Source: JANPLG01 sp964609085
Lineage (GTDB): Bacteria; Armatimonadota; SYMT01
Direction: 5' to 3'
DNA length: 42,764 bases
Assembly (NCBI GenBank): GCA_964609085.1
Contig: CAZSRZ010000039.1
Coordinates: 1 to 42,764, forward strand
The translations under genes and the position numbers were made by a program. Below are positions 25,884 through 34,375 of the stretch, piece after piece; positions within the stretch are counted from its first letter, which is position 1; every line of letters begins with the position of its first letter. The notes under the pieces are model-generated. The model did not search any database. It saw nothing but the letters and a program-made list of their open reading frames with translations, and had not been told where the DNA came from.

Positions 25884-26450
25884 ATGAGCCGAAACCCTAT
25901 GGGCAAAGACCCCCTGTCCCAGAATCCGCGAGGTAGGAGCGGCTCTCAGGACCCCTCGGTGGCGATGAATCGCAACGTGACAGGCCAGGAGAACGACCCC
26001 TTCCGCGAGCGGCGACATCTGCCGGACGACACGGTCTGCAGCCGGTGTGACGCCGTCTATTCGGCACAGCGGTGGACGATCAATCCCTCCCGGAAAGCGC
26101 TTGTGCTCTCCGCGGACGCCGGCAAAGAGGTGCTGTGCCCTGCCTGTGCCCACGTGGCGGACCACCTCCCGGAGGGCATCCTCACCCTTCGTGGCGACTT
26201 CTGGCAGTCGCACCTCGATGAAGTGCTTGGGCTCATCGGCAACGAGGCGGACGCAGCCGAAGGCGACAACGCCACCTCGCGCGTGATGTCCATCCGCCGC
26301 GACGGCGGTGACCTGATCCTCGAGACGACGAACGAGAAGCTGGCGCAGCGAATCGGTCGCCGGTTGGAACACGCCTACGGGGGGAGCCTGGCCTACCAGT
26401 GGGGACACGGTAACCAACTGGTGCGTGTGGACTGGAGTCGGGATGCCTGA
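25884..26450 (+). CDS. BCAM0308-like protein with a two-CxxC zinc site
   Basis: The 188-residue product resembles BCAM0308-family proteins of unknown function. It has a polar, Asn/Arg-rich start, then CSRCDAVYSAQRW and CPACAHVADHLPEG, two CxxC pairs that probably bind one zinc. A C-terminal alpha/beta segment follows, with TSRVMSIRRDGGDLILET and LAQRIGRRLEHAYGG, which may be an RNA- or DNA-binding fold. The ATG at 25884 is chosen because codons upstream are unconserved; GCGAGAGAC precedes it. It is divergent from the STAS gene and precedes mnmA by 85 bases, across a candidate promoter. No function is assigned. Confidence 0.7.
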   Translation: MSRNPMGKDPLSQNPRGRSGSQDPSVAMNRNVTGQENDPFRERRHLPDDTVCSRCDAVYSAQRWTINPSRKALVLSADAGKEVLCPACAHVADHLPEGILTLRGDFWQSHLDEVLGLIGNEADAAEGDNATSRVMSIRRDGGDLILETTNEKLAQRIGRRLEHAYGGSLAYQWGHGNQLVRVDWSRDA

Positions 26451-26494
26451 TCGGGGGCTGTCGGATCGGGCGTCGTCGAAGGACATAGCCGCTG

Positions 26495-26500
26495 TAAGAT
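26495..26500 (+). promoter_or_regulatory. Candidate -10 element upstream of mnmA
   Basis: TAAGAT lies 35 bases before the mnmA start. The same hexamer occurs before the SLH gene at 36401, and TATACT, TAGAAT and CATATT elements appear elsewhere, so the window shows a consistent -10 style. No convincing -35 was seen here. Confidence 0.35.
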
Positions 26501-26535
26501 AGTGGGGCCGGCCGGGCTGGGTCGCAAGAGGGGGT

Positions 26536-27696
26536 ATGCGGTCGCGGATCGTTGTGGGAATGAGCGGGGGCGTCGACTCTTCGGTCGCCGCTGCGTTGCT
26601 GAAGGCAGAGGGCCACGAAGTCATCGGCGCGACGATGCTGGTGTGGACCCCCCCCGGGATGGAGATGGACCACTCGGACGGTTGCTGTGGTCTGGCCGCC
26701 GCCGAGGACGCCCGTCGCGTCTGCGCCGTCCTCGGCATCCGCCACTACACCCTCGATTTTCGCGAAGTGTTCTACGAGAAGATCGTGCGCGAGTACGTGG
26801 AGGAGTACCGCCGCGGACACACCCCCAACCCGTGCGTGCGCTGCAACCAGTGGATCAAGTTCGACGCGCTCCTTGCCAGGGCGCGATCTCTGGGAGCCGA
26901 GAAGGTTGCCACCGGCCATTACGCGCGCGTCGACTTCAACCCGCTGCGGGGGCGATGGGTGCTTCGACGCGGCGTCGACGCCCGCAAGGAGCAATCGTAC
27001 GCCCTTTATCGCCTGACCCAGGATCAGCTTGGTGCCACCCTCTTCCCGCTTGGCGGAATGTTGAAGTCCGAGGTGCGCGCGATGGCGGCAGAGTTGGGCC
27101 TGCCGACTGCCGGTAAGCCGGACAGCCAGGAAACCTGCTTCGTCCCCGACAACGACTACCCTCGCCTGCTGCAGATCCTGGCCCCCGAGACGCTCACCCC
27201 CGGCGAGTTCCGCAGCCCGGGCGGCGAGGTACTCGGACGCCACGCGGGGGTGGGGGCCTACACCATCGGGCAGCGTAAGCGCATCAACGTCGGCTCTCCC
27301 GTTCCGATGTACGTGGGGGAAATCCGGCCCTCGGAGAACGCGGTCGTCATCGCCCCGCGCGACCACCCGATCCATGCGCATTTCGAGGTGACTGCGGCCG
27401 AGGTGAACTGGGTCTCGTTGGACGCGGAATCGCTGCGGAATCGCTCCGTCACGGCGCGCTGTCCGCTCGCGGTGACCGCCCGCATACGCTATAATGCAGC
27501 GGACCAGCCGGGCGAGTTGTCCATCCTCGGCGACGGGGACGATTGCCGACTGGTTGTGCGATTTGACCAGCCGGTGAGGGGCGTGAGCCCCGGACAGTCT
27601 CTGGTCTGTTATCAGGGCGACGAGTTGATAGTCGGCGGTGTGTTATGCGCGCCGAATGTTGGATGGGGAGGCAAGGATGTCACGGGAGAACGATGA
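26536..27696 (+). CDS. mnmA: tRNA-specific 2-thiouridylase MnmA
   Basis: MnmA thiolates U34 of Lys, Glu and Gln tRNAs using persulfide sulfur and ATP. The 386-residue protein has the PP-loop MSGGVDSSVAAALL near the start, the catalytic Cys regions NPCVRCNQWIKF (about residue 103) and SQETCFVPDNDY (about 205), and the family segments ATGHYAR and TIGQRKRINVG. The end (VSPGQSLVCYQGDELIVGGV) is the usual C-terminal barrel. Start at 26536 has no strong SD but matches family length. The final residues extend over the start of the YtxH gene, giving a 20-base overlap. Confidence 0.97.
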   Translation: MRSRIVVGMSGGVDSSVAAALLKAEGHEVIGATMLVWTPPGMEMDHSDGCCGLAAAEDARRVCAVLGIRHYTLDFREVFYEKIVREYVEEYRRGHTPNPCVRCNQWIKFDALLARARSLGAEKVATGHYARVDFNPLRGRWVLRRGVDARKEQSYALYRLTQDQLGATLFPLGGMLKSEVRAMAAELGLPTAGKPDSQETCFVPDNDYPRLLQILAPETLTPGEFRSPGGEVLGRHAGVGAYTIGQRKRINVGSPVPMYVGEIRPSENAVVIAPRDHPIHAHFEVTAAEVNWVSLDAESLRNRSVTARCPLAVTARIRYNAADQPGELSILGDGDDCRLVVRFDQPVRGVSPGQSLVCYQGDELIVGGVLCAPNVGWGGKDVTGER

Positions 27697-27979
27697 GGGC
27701 GGTGGCGGGCTGGTCAGTCTCCTGGCCGGGCTCGGCGTTGGAATCCTCCTCGGCGGCGCGATCGCCTTGCTCCTGGCGCCTCAGTCGGGGGAGGAGACTC
27801 GTGCCCAGATCCGCGAGACTGCGGACGACGCCCTCGGTCGCCTGCGCGATTCGATGGATGATCTGAAGCACAAAGTGGATGAAGTGGCGGCTGGCGCTCG
27901 CGATCTGGTCACGTCTCGCAAGTGTCAGGCCCCTCCGGCTCTGACCGGCGAGGTCGTCGGAAACACCGACGAGGGTTAG
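27677..27979 (+). CDS. YtxH-domain membrane protein
   Basis: The 100-residue protein has a single N-terminal membrane helix (LVSLLAGLGVGILLGGAIALLLAP) followed at once by QSGEETRAQIRE, the YtxH/DUF883-like signature. A long charged amphipathic helix then runs to about residue 80. Such proteins are small membrane or stress-associated proteins of unclear role. GGGGAGG precedes the ATG by about six bases. It overlaps mnmA by 20 bases and so is probably co-transcribed. A hairpin at 27991-28027 follows its stop. Confidence 0.85.
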   Translation: MSRENDEGGGGLVSLLAGLGVGILLGGAIALLLAPQSGEETRAQIRETADDALGRLRDSMDDLKHKVDEVAAGARDLVTSRKCQAPPALTGEVVGNTDEG

Positions 27980-27990
27980 GGCGGTCTGCA

Positions 27991-28027
27991 GATCCGGGCT
28001 CACCGGCGAAGGTCGGTGGGCCTGATC
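27991..28027. terminator. Bidirectional hairpin between YtxH and M81 genes
   Basis: GGCTCACCG (27997-28005) pairs with CGGTGGGCC (28014-28022) across an eight-base loop, nine pairs including one G-T. GATC is repeated at both outer edges and could extend it. It lies between two convergent genes. No U-run follows on either strand. Confidence 0.45.
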
Positions 28028-29524
28028 CTACGTGTCTGGAAACCCGTCGAGGGGGTACAGGGGTCGGCGGATGTGCTCGTAGGTGAACGAGCGGACGTCA
28101 CCGGCACAGCTTCCCGGCGTCTCCACGTCGATGATGCTCCGAGCTATCGGGACATAGGCGGCGCGGTGCGCCACGGCACCCTTGCACACGACGACCCGGC
28201 AGCGCGTCGGCTCGATTCCCAGACTCCGAAACTGCTCCAGATTCCATTGCGGCAGCTTCCGTTCCGTGAGGACGAGAGTGACGCCCCTCGCCTGCCCCAG
28301 CAGGTCCAGCACGACGGTGCGCCCCATGTCGTCCACCAGGCCGTCCCGCATCGGCCCTCGGTTGCGGAAGACGCCGTCGGCGACGGCCCGCACTCTTCCG
28401 CGCACCGCCACTGGTTCGCCGTGCTGCCGATCCGCCTTGCCCCCCACCCGAAGATCAAGCTCACTCCGCACACCCACGTGGATGCACGCGGCGACAGACT
28501 CCGGGTCCGTCAGCATCACCAGGCTGCCCGCGGCACCGGCGTCGATCAGCTCACGCAGCAGGAAGGTGCCGTCACCGGGACTGCCGCCGCCCACGTTGTC
28601 CGCGACATCGGAGAGCACCACCGGGCCGTCTCCGGGCATGGCCACTGCCTGCGCCACGGCCGTGTGTGCATCGGGTAACGACACGGTGAATTCCGAGCGC
28701 CGGGACCAGGCGGCGTCGGCCAGGTCCGCCGCCAGTTGGGCGGCCAGATCTTCATCCGCATCGGTCACCACCAGCACCCCCATACCCATGCGGGGGACGT
28801 CCGCGTAGGGGAAGCCCGGGGCGATGGAGACCCTCAGAACACGCGGGTCTTCCTCTGCCATTCTCGCCAGCTCCATCATCCTCGCCATGGGCCCATCCGC
28901 AGTCCGCTGGCGGATGATGTGCGGCATCAGGGGCGGCTTGGCCAGCGCCATCCTCGGCTGGATTTCTTCGCGCAGGATACTTGCCAGCAGGCCGCCGGCT
29001 TCTCGGCCGCAGTCGAACAGGTCGACATGAGGGTAGGTGTTGTAGCCGATCAAGGCGTCGCACGAAGTCACCATCAGGGGCGAGAGGTTGGCGTGCATGT
29101 CGAACGTGGCCACCAGGGGAACCCCCGGCGGCAGGCACGCGCGTACCTCTGCGAGGATGGTGCCGTCCGGGTCGTCGTTGGACTCGGTGACCATGGCGCC
29201 GTGCACCTGCAGCAAGACGCCGTCCACGGGCTGGCAGGCCTCCATGGATTGCTTGAGTTCTTCGAGCAGGCTATCGAAACACTCATCCGTCAGCGGGCCG
29301 CCCGGCCACGCCCAGCCGAGAAGCGTTGGGATGATCTCGAAGCCGCAGTCGACCGCCGCCTGCAGGAAGCCGCCCGTCTCCGTGTCCGTACCGCGGAGCG
29401 GGGCAAGCATCTCCGCTCCGCGATAGAGCCGCGTCGTCTCGTAGTCCGCCCGGGTGGTCAAGGGCCGAACAAAGGTGTTCGACTCGTGAAACAGTCCGCC
29501 GACCGCCACTCGAAATCCAGGCAT
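28028..29524 (-). CDS. M81 family metallopeptidase (MlrC-like)
   Basis: The 498-residue protein belongs to the MlrC/M81 family, first known from microcystin degradation and widespread in other roles. Family motifs include VAVGGLFHESNTF near the start, LQVHGAMVTE, TFDMHANLS with the metal Asp and His, YNTYPHVD with another His, and the late SDVADNVGGGSPGDG. It lacks an obvious signal peptide. A small-peptide or cyclic-amide hydrolase is the family inference; the substrate is unknown. It follows the membrane CxxCH gene by three bases, so both belong to one transcript. Confidence 0.9.
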   Translation of the reverse strand: MPGFRVAVGGLFHESNTFVRPLTTRADYETTRLYRGAEMLAPLRGTDTETGGFLQAAVDCGFEIIPTLLGWAWPGGPLTDECFDSLLEELKQSMEACQPVDGVLLQVHGAMVTESNDDPDGTILAEVRACLPPGVPLVATFDMHANLSPLMVTSCDALIGYNTYPHVDLFDCGREAGGLLASILREEIQPRMALAKPPLMPHIIRQRTADGPMARMMELARMAEEDPRVLRVSIAPGFPYADVPRMGMGVLVVTDADEDLAAQLAADLADAAWSRRSEFTVSLPDAHTAVAQAVAMPGDGPVVLSDVADNVGGGSPGDGTFLLRELIDAGAAGSLVMLTDPESVAACIHVGVRSELDLRVGGKADRQHGEPVAVRGRVRAVADGVFRNRGPMRDGLVDDMGRTVVLDLLGQARGVTLVLTERKLPQWNLEQFRSLGIEPTRCRVVVCKGAVAHRAAYVPIARSIIDVETPGSCAGDVRSFTYEHIRRPLYPLDGFPDT

Positions 29525-29527
29525 CGG

Positions 29528-30271
29528 TTACTCCGCCGTGGGGGACGGTGGTCTGGCGATCCAGAGCTCGTAGAACGAGGTCAAAAGCATGATTCCGAGG
29601 CAGAGTCCCAGGAGGCCGCCGGCCCCCATCACGCCGTAGATCCACACCGGATTGTCCGCCGCCAGCTTTCGGGTTCCAAAGTCGGCCGCCAGTGAGAAGA
29701 AGGAGAGCCCGATCACCAGCGACTTCATCACCTCAGGGCACCTGGAGAAGCTGAATAGAACTCCGAGCCCCAGGAGAATCATCGCGATGGACTGCAGGTG
29801 GATGTGAGCCACCCGCATCCAGGTCTGGGGGGCCTCCCCCTTGTCCTGCTGCATCGTGGCGGCGACCTCCTGGTGATTGGTGAGCAACCGGAACTTGGCG
29901 GTACCTGTCGGGCTGTGGCAGCTCACGCACCGCTGGGCCAGGATCGGCTGCACGGTGGCGAATTCCGCTTCCGGACCCCCTTTGCGGGCGAACTCGATCA
30001 GCCGCGTCCTCTCGGCGTCATCCGGCACGAACGGCTTCATGCTCCCGTTCAGCTTGGCTTCCATCAAGGTCGTGTCGCGCTTGCCGAACAGGTGGATGCG
30101 CACATCGTCGGGGGAGATGCCCGGCTTCCCGTCCACGTCCTTGTAAGTGAAGAACATGTACGTCACTGAGACGAGGTACCCGATCCCCGCGAGCGCGAGG
30201 AAGCCGGTGAGGGCAACTCGGGTCGACGTGGGGAGCTGAGCAAGCCGGAAGTTTCGAAGACCTGGGATCAT
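29528..30271 (-). CDS. Membrane protein with a CxxCH haem motif
   Basis: The 247-residue protein has a membrane helix near the start (VALTGFLALAGIGYLVSVTYMF), a periplasmic loop carrying RCVSCHSPTG, a c-type haem site, and about four helices toward the end. It looks like a membrane-bound monohaem cytochrome in which the haem loop sits between helices. Four His residues in the central segment (VAHIHLQSIAM and the haem His) could be further ligands. No named family was recognised. It heads a two-gene unit with the M81 peptidase, three bases apart. Electron transfer is the likely role, but partner and donor are unknown. Confidence 0.65.
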   Translation of the reverse strand: MIPGLRNFRLAQLPTSTRVALTGFLALAGIGYLVSVTYMFFTYKDVDGKPGISPDDVRIHLFGKRDTTLMEAKLNGSMKPFVPDDAERTRLIEFARKGGPEAEFATVQPILAQRCVSCHSPTGTAKFRLLTNHQEVAATMQQDKGEAPQTWMRVAHIHLQSIAMILLGLGVLFSFSRCPEVMKSLVIGLSFFSLAADFGTRKLAADNPVWIYGVMGAGGLLGLCLGIMLLTSFYELWIARPPSPTAE

Positions 30272-30360
30272 AGGCGCGCCTCGATTCGTGCTGGTGGGGA
30301 TGCGTCTGAAGACGGCTCCCGCGGTTCAGGGCCAAATTCAGGTCCCCCGTCGGGTGGAAT

Positions 30361-30376
30361 CGGGACCATGGTCCCG
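30361..30376. promoter_or_regulatory. 16-base perfect palindrome between divergent genes
   Basis: CGGGACCATGGTCCCG is a perfect inverted repeat about 90 bases before the CxxCH gene start and 115 before the methyltransferase-like gene. An AT-rich patch (TAATTAGATA, 30401-30410) lies just beyond it and could be the promoter for either strand. A dimeric regulator site is plausible but untested. Confidence 0.4.
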
Positions 30377-30491
30377 GGTCGCCGCGCTGGGGGGTGGGTG
30401 TAATTAGATACAGCGAATGACACCGCCTCGCCACGCACCGCATTAGCGCCTCCGTGGCCTTTGCATTGCGAGGATCGGGAGGGCAGCCAGC

Positions 30492-31391
30492 ATGACCAAC
30501 GGATTGCAATCACTAAGCAACACCCAACGCCGCATCTATCGCCGGATTCGACGCACCACGCCGTGGAGCATCCGGCTGGCGCAGCAGCTTCTGGATCGCG
30601 GACGGGCGAGATTCGTACATATGGTCCCCAGTCTGACCCTGCAAAGCATCATGCGCCGTGGGTACGACGCTGAAACGCTGCAACGGATTTATCGCAACGT
30701 GCCGGAAGGCGAAATCGGCCCCTACGGCGCGATTGTGGACCGGATCCTCCTCAATTCTCCCCTGCACCAGGGGCTTCGCGAGAGACTACAGGCGACGATC
30801 GGGGAGATGACCGCGGCCGCCGTCGTCGCCCTGCACGGGGGCACGGCCGAGTTTCGCGTGCTGGTGGCACCGTTCGGTTGCGGTGCCGAGCTGGAAGGCC
30901 TGGCTGCTCGGCTGCGTCAACGGAATCCGGATTTGCTCCCCCGCGTCCGGTGTTGGGGCGTGGACGGCACGATGAATTCGTCCAGCCGGGCGCGAATGGT
31001 TCGTCGACTCGCCGAGCAGGGGCTCTCCGTGCGCATCGCGCCGGAAGACCTGCGCCGCAATCGAGAAGCTCCGTCGATCGCGGCTGAGGTTGGTCCGTTT
31101 CACTTGATCTCACTCGTCGGTGCAGGGCAATCCGTGGTGCCGATTGAGTTGGGGCGACTGGTGGAGCAGATGTCCCGCTGCCTGGCACCAGGCGGGACCA
31201 TGCTGATTGATCGCTGGTCCCCGGCTGAGAGTGATCGATACGCGCAGGGGTTGGGGCTGTCGGCGCAGTATCTATCTGCGGCCGATCTGGCAGCCGTCCT
31301 CACCACCAGCGGCCTCGTGATTGAGCGGGAGCACCCCACGGGCGAGGGTGGCTGCACCGTGACCGTCTGTCGCAAGCCGCTGCCTTCGTAG
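30492..31391 (+). CDS. SAM-dependent methyltransferase-like protein
   Basis: The 299-residue protein looks like a class I methyltransferase with a helical N-terminal extension of about 110 residues. Candidate motif I is FRVLVAPFGCGAELEGLA, motif II around RVRCWGVDGT, then PFHLISLVGAGQS and the post-motif LAPGGTMLIDRW, ending with an SGLVIEREHPTG strand pair. The nucleotide-binding loop is PFGCGAE instead of the usual GxGxG, so binding may be altered. GGGAGGG sits eight bases before the ATG. It is followed at 33 bases by the TPR gene on the same strand. Substrate is not predictable. Confidence 0.65.
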   Translation: MTNGLQSLSNTQRRIYRRIRRTTPWSIRLAQQLLDRGRARFVHMVPSLTLQSIMRRGYDAETLQRIYRNVPEGEIGPYGAIVDRILLNSPLHQGLRERLQATIGEMTAAAVVALHGGTAEFRVLVAPFGCGAELEGLAARLRQRNPDLLPRVRCWGVDGTMNSSSRARMVRRLAEQGLSVRIAPEDLRRNREAPSIAAEVGPFHLISLVGAGQSVVPIELGRLVEQMSRCLAPGGTMLIDRWSPAESDRYAQGLGLSAQYLSAADLAAVLTTSGLVIEREHPTGEGGCTVTVCRKPLPS

Positions 31392-31424
31392 TCCATCCGC
31401 ACTGGGGCGGGTAGGGCATCGGGG

Positions 31425-32597
31425 ATGGCGGGGCCGCCTGTCGGGTGGGCATCCCGTCACATGAAAGCACCCAAGCCACCCGCACCCGCCGCAGAGAGGG
31501 CGACGCAAAGGGGTAGTGAACGCTACCCACGCAGCCGACTGCTTCTCGTAGGCGGACTGGTCGTCGTCTTGCTCATCGCGGTCGGCGTGCGCTTCGCGTT
31601 CGATCGATCGCGCTCTCAGGCCCGCTTGCCGGCTTCCCTGTCCGAGGCCGAGGCGGCCGCTCGAGCGCAACCGCGAGACTTTGGCGCGCAACTCGCCTAT
31701 GCCCAGTTGCTCTGCGGGGCCGGACGAGCCGAAGCGGCCGAGCCGATTCTACGCGAAGCGGACGCACTCAGCCCAGGAGACCCTCGCGTCTCTGCGCTGC
31801 AGGCCCAGGTCGCGATGAGCATGGGCCGCTTCCCGTCGGCCCGCTACTTTCTGGAAGAGACCACCCGGCGGGCGCCGGGAGACGTTGAGGTATGGCGCAC
31901 GCTTGCGGATCTCCAGATCAAACTGGGAGATCAGGTGGGGGCCGCGAGAACGTACGACCGTCTTACCCAACTCGCCCCCGGAGATGTGGACGCCTGGCGC
32001 AAGCTGGGCGGGATGTACAAGCAGGGCGGCTGGACCGTCCGTGCCCGCGAAGCGCTGACCCGGGCCTTCGCGATCGATCCGCACGACTTCCAATCGAGCC
32101 TGGACCTGGGTGACCTACTGTTGAAAGAGGGCCGGCTGGACGAGGCGGGCCCGGTACTCGATCAGGCCGTGAAGCTTAAGCCGGACGACCCCGACGCCCT
32201 GGCGCTTCGGGCTCTCTGGCTATTGCGCCAGTCGCCGACACCGGAGTACCTGAAACAGGCCGAGCAACTGCTCGATCGGGCCATTGTCAAGCGGGGCACC
32301 GGGTTGGCTCATCAAGTCCGGGGTCGCGTCTATCTAAGCCAGGGGAAACTCCAGGCGGCGATCGCGGAGTTCCGACAAGTGCTGAAGGTTGACCGAACGA
32401 TGGACAACGCCTACGTCTTCCTGTCGCAGGCGTACTCGGCGGCGGGCAAGCCTGAGGCGGCCCGCGCTGCGGCGGCGGCGTATCGCACGGCCGTCGAGGA
32501 ACGAATGCGCCGCATGAAGCGCGAAATGGAGGCCGCAGCTCGTCAGGCGGCGACACGTACGCCACCACAGACGGCCGGCAGGAGAGCGCGCCCGTGA
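31425..32597 (+). CDS. Membrane-anchored TPR protein
   Basis: The protein is up to 390 residues, with a basic Pro-rich start, one membrane helix (LLLVGGLVVVLLIAVGVRF) and about seven tetratricopeptide repeats in the periplasm, for example AEPILREADALSPGD, AARTYDRLTQLAPGD and AIAEFRQVLKVDRT. The end is a long, Arg/Ala-rich helix. TPR repeats form protein-binding scaffolds. The ATG at 31425 has TAGGG eight bases upstream; an ATG at 31461 is also possible. The stop overlaps the CRTAC gene by GTGA, so they are coupled and the TPR protein probably works with it. Confidence 0.8.
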   Translation: MAGPPVGWASRHMKAPKPPAPAAERATQRGSERYPRSRLLLVGGLVVVLLIAVGVRFAFDRSRSQARLPASLSEAEAAARAQPRDFGAQLAYAQLLCGAGRAEAAEPILREADALSPGDPRVSALQAQVAMSMGRFPSARYFLEETTRRAPGDVEVWRTLADLQIKLGDQVGAARTYDRLTQLAPGDVDAWRKLGGMYKQGGWTVRAREALTRAFAIDPHDFQSSLDLGDLLLKEGRLDEAGPVLDQAVKLKPDDPDALALRALWLLRQSPTPEYLKQAEQLLDRAIVKRGTGLAHQVRGRVYLSQGKLQAAIAEFRQVLKVDRTMDNAYVFLSQAYSAAGKPEAARAAAAAYRTAVEERMRRMKREMEAAARQAATRTPPQTAGRRARP

Positions 32598-34288
32598 ACA
32601 CTCGCCTCACTGTCGCGGGGCTCGTCGTCGTCGCAGGAGTGATGGTGGGCTGCAGGCCATCCTCGACCAGCGTTGTGCCGCCCGCGCCGGCGGCTCCCGG
32701 CGGGGGCATCTATCGCAACGTCGCGGAATCCGCGGGGATCCGATTCAACTGGGGACACGCCTCGAAGGCGGGGCTGACGATCCTCGAGACCCTGGGCCAC
32801 GGCGCAGCGTGGCTGGACTATGATCGGGATGGGAAGCTGGACCTGCTCCTCGTCGGCAGGGAGCGCCCTGCGCTCTTTCGCAACTCCGGCGACGGGCGCT
32901 TTACGGACCAGACCACCGCCGCGCTACCCGGCCTGACCGACACGCCGATCCTCCACGGTGCTGCGGCGGCGGACTACGACCAGGACGGGTGGACCGACCT
33001 CCTGCTCACCGGGTACGGGAGACGCGCTCTCTATCGCAACGAGCGGGGGGTGTTCCGCAATGTGACGCCGGCCTCCGGGTTATCCGCTCGTGGCCCCTAC
33101 GACTGGAGCACGAGCGCCGCCTGGGCGGATGTGGACGGCGACGGAGATCTAGATCTCTATATCTGTAGATATCTGCAGTTTCTGCCGACCTCCCAGCAAC
33201 TCTGCAACTACACGGACGTGAACGGCCAGATCCTGCAGATGACATGCAACCCGCATGTCTATCCCGCGCAAAAGGGATCGCTCTACCGGAACGATGGGAA
33301 GGGGCGCTTCACAGAGATCTCCGGTCCTGCGGGCGTCTCCGACACCCAGGGCAAGGGGCTGGGCGTGAGTTTCTGCGACTACAACGCCGACGGTCGGCCG
33401 GACTTCTACGTGGCCAACGACGGCCAGGCGGGGGACCTCTACATGGCCGCGGGCCCCGGCCGATTCCTGAACGTCGGCGTAGAGAGCGGCACCGCCTACG
33501 GAGCGGAAGGTTCCGCCCAGGCGGGGATGGGTTTGGACTGGGGAGACTGCAATGGCGATGCTCGGTTCGACCTGGTCGTGGCGACATTTGAGGGGGAGCC
33601 AAAAAGCCTCTACCTGAATCGGCCCGGCGGCGTGTTCGAGGAACGCTCCTACGCCAGCGGGTTGGGGGCGGCCACCATCCGACTGTTGGCATTCGGCGCA
33701 CTCTTTACCGATGCAGGCAACCGCGGCATCCTGGATCTGGTCTTCACCAACGGCCACGTCTTCAGTGAGATTGAAAAGGTGGACCCATCCACCAGCTATC
33801 CGCAGCGGCTTCAATACTTCCGGGGGCGGGGCGATGGCCGCTTCCAGGACGCGGGCACATCCGCGGGCAGTGACTTTGCGCGACCGATAGTGGGCCGCGG
33901 CATCGCCGCCGCAGACTACGACGAAGACGGACGCATGGATCTGGCGGTCGTTGACGCCGAGGGGAGCGCCATCCTGCTCCGCAACGAAGGTAAGGCTGGG
34001 CACTGGCTGGAGCTGGAGTGCCGGTGGCGTCCGGGGGGTCCGATCGCCGTCGGCGCCGTCGTGACCGTGACTGCAGGCGGCAAGCGCCGGGTCGGCGAGG
34101 TGCGGGCGGGCGGTTCGTACCTTTCAACCAACTCCCCGCGCCTCCACTTCGGCCTTGGCGAATCCTCCGCCGTGGAAGGGCTGGAGATCCGGTGGCCCGG
34201 AGGGCGGACAACCCGCCTGGGTCCCCTCGCGATCGATCGCCTGCACGAGCTGACACCCGACGCCGTCGGCAAGTTGACTACCAAATAA
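32594..34288 (+). CDS. CRTAC1-like FG-GAP/VCBS repeat lipoprotein with ASPIC/UnbV end
   Basis: The 564-residue protein begins with a lipoprotein signal (VVVAGVMVGC) and contains at least six calcium-binding-loop repeats, such as DYDRDGKLDLLLV, DVDGDGDLDLYI, DYNADGRPDFYV and DYDEDGRMDLAV, in an integrin-like beta-propeller. The C-terminus (WLELECRWRPGG, then VRAGGSYLSTNSPRLHFGLG) is the ASPIC/UnbV domain typical of CRTAC1-like proteins. The start is a GTG overlapping the TPR stop. TPR and CRTAC proteins are often adjacent in planctomycete-like genomes. The likely site is the outer or inner membrane surface; ligand unknown. Confidence 0.9.
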   Translation: MNTRLTVAGLVVVAGVMVGCRPSSTSVVPPAPAAPGGGIYRNVAESAGIRFNWGHASKAGLTILETLGHGAAWLDYDRDGKLDLLLVGRERPALFRNSGDGRFTDQTTAALPGLTDTPILHGAAAADYDQDGWTDLLLTGYGRRALYRNERGVFRNVTPASGLSARGPYDWSTSAAWADVDGDGDLDLYICRYLQFLPTSQQLCNYTDVNGQILQMTCNPHVYPAQKGSLYRNDGKGRFTEISGPAGVSDTQGKGLGVSFCDYNADGRPDFYVANDGQAGDLYMAAGPGRFLNVGVESGTAYGAEGSAQAGMGLDWGDCNGDARFDLVVATFEGEPKSLYLNRPGGVFEERSYASGLGAATIRLLAFGALFTDAGNRGILDLVFTNGHVFSEIEKVDPSTSYPQRLQYFRGRGDGRFQDAGTSAGSDFARPIVGRGIAAADYDEDGRMDLAVVDAEGSAILLRNEGKAGHWLELECRWRPGGPIAVGAVVTVTAGGKRRVGEVRAGGSYLSTNSPRLHFGLGESSAVEGLEIRWPGGRTTRLGPLAIDRLHELTPDAVGKLTTK

Positions 34289-34375
34289 ATGTTTGCGATA
34301 CTAGGACCGGCCACGGCCGCCGGGTGAGCCATCGTCAGCAGTCCGCAGCCGACCGGGGCAGAGGGGTGGTTCCAA

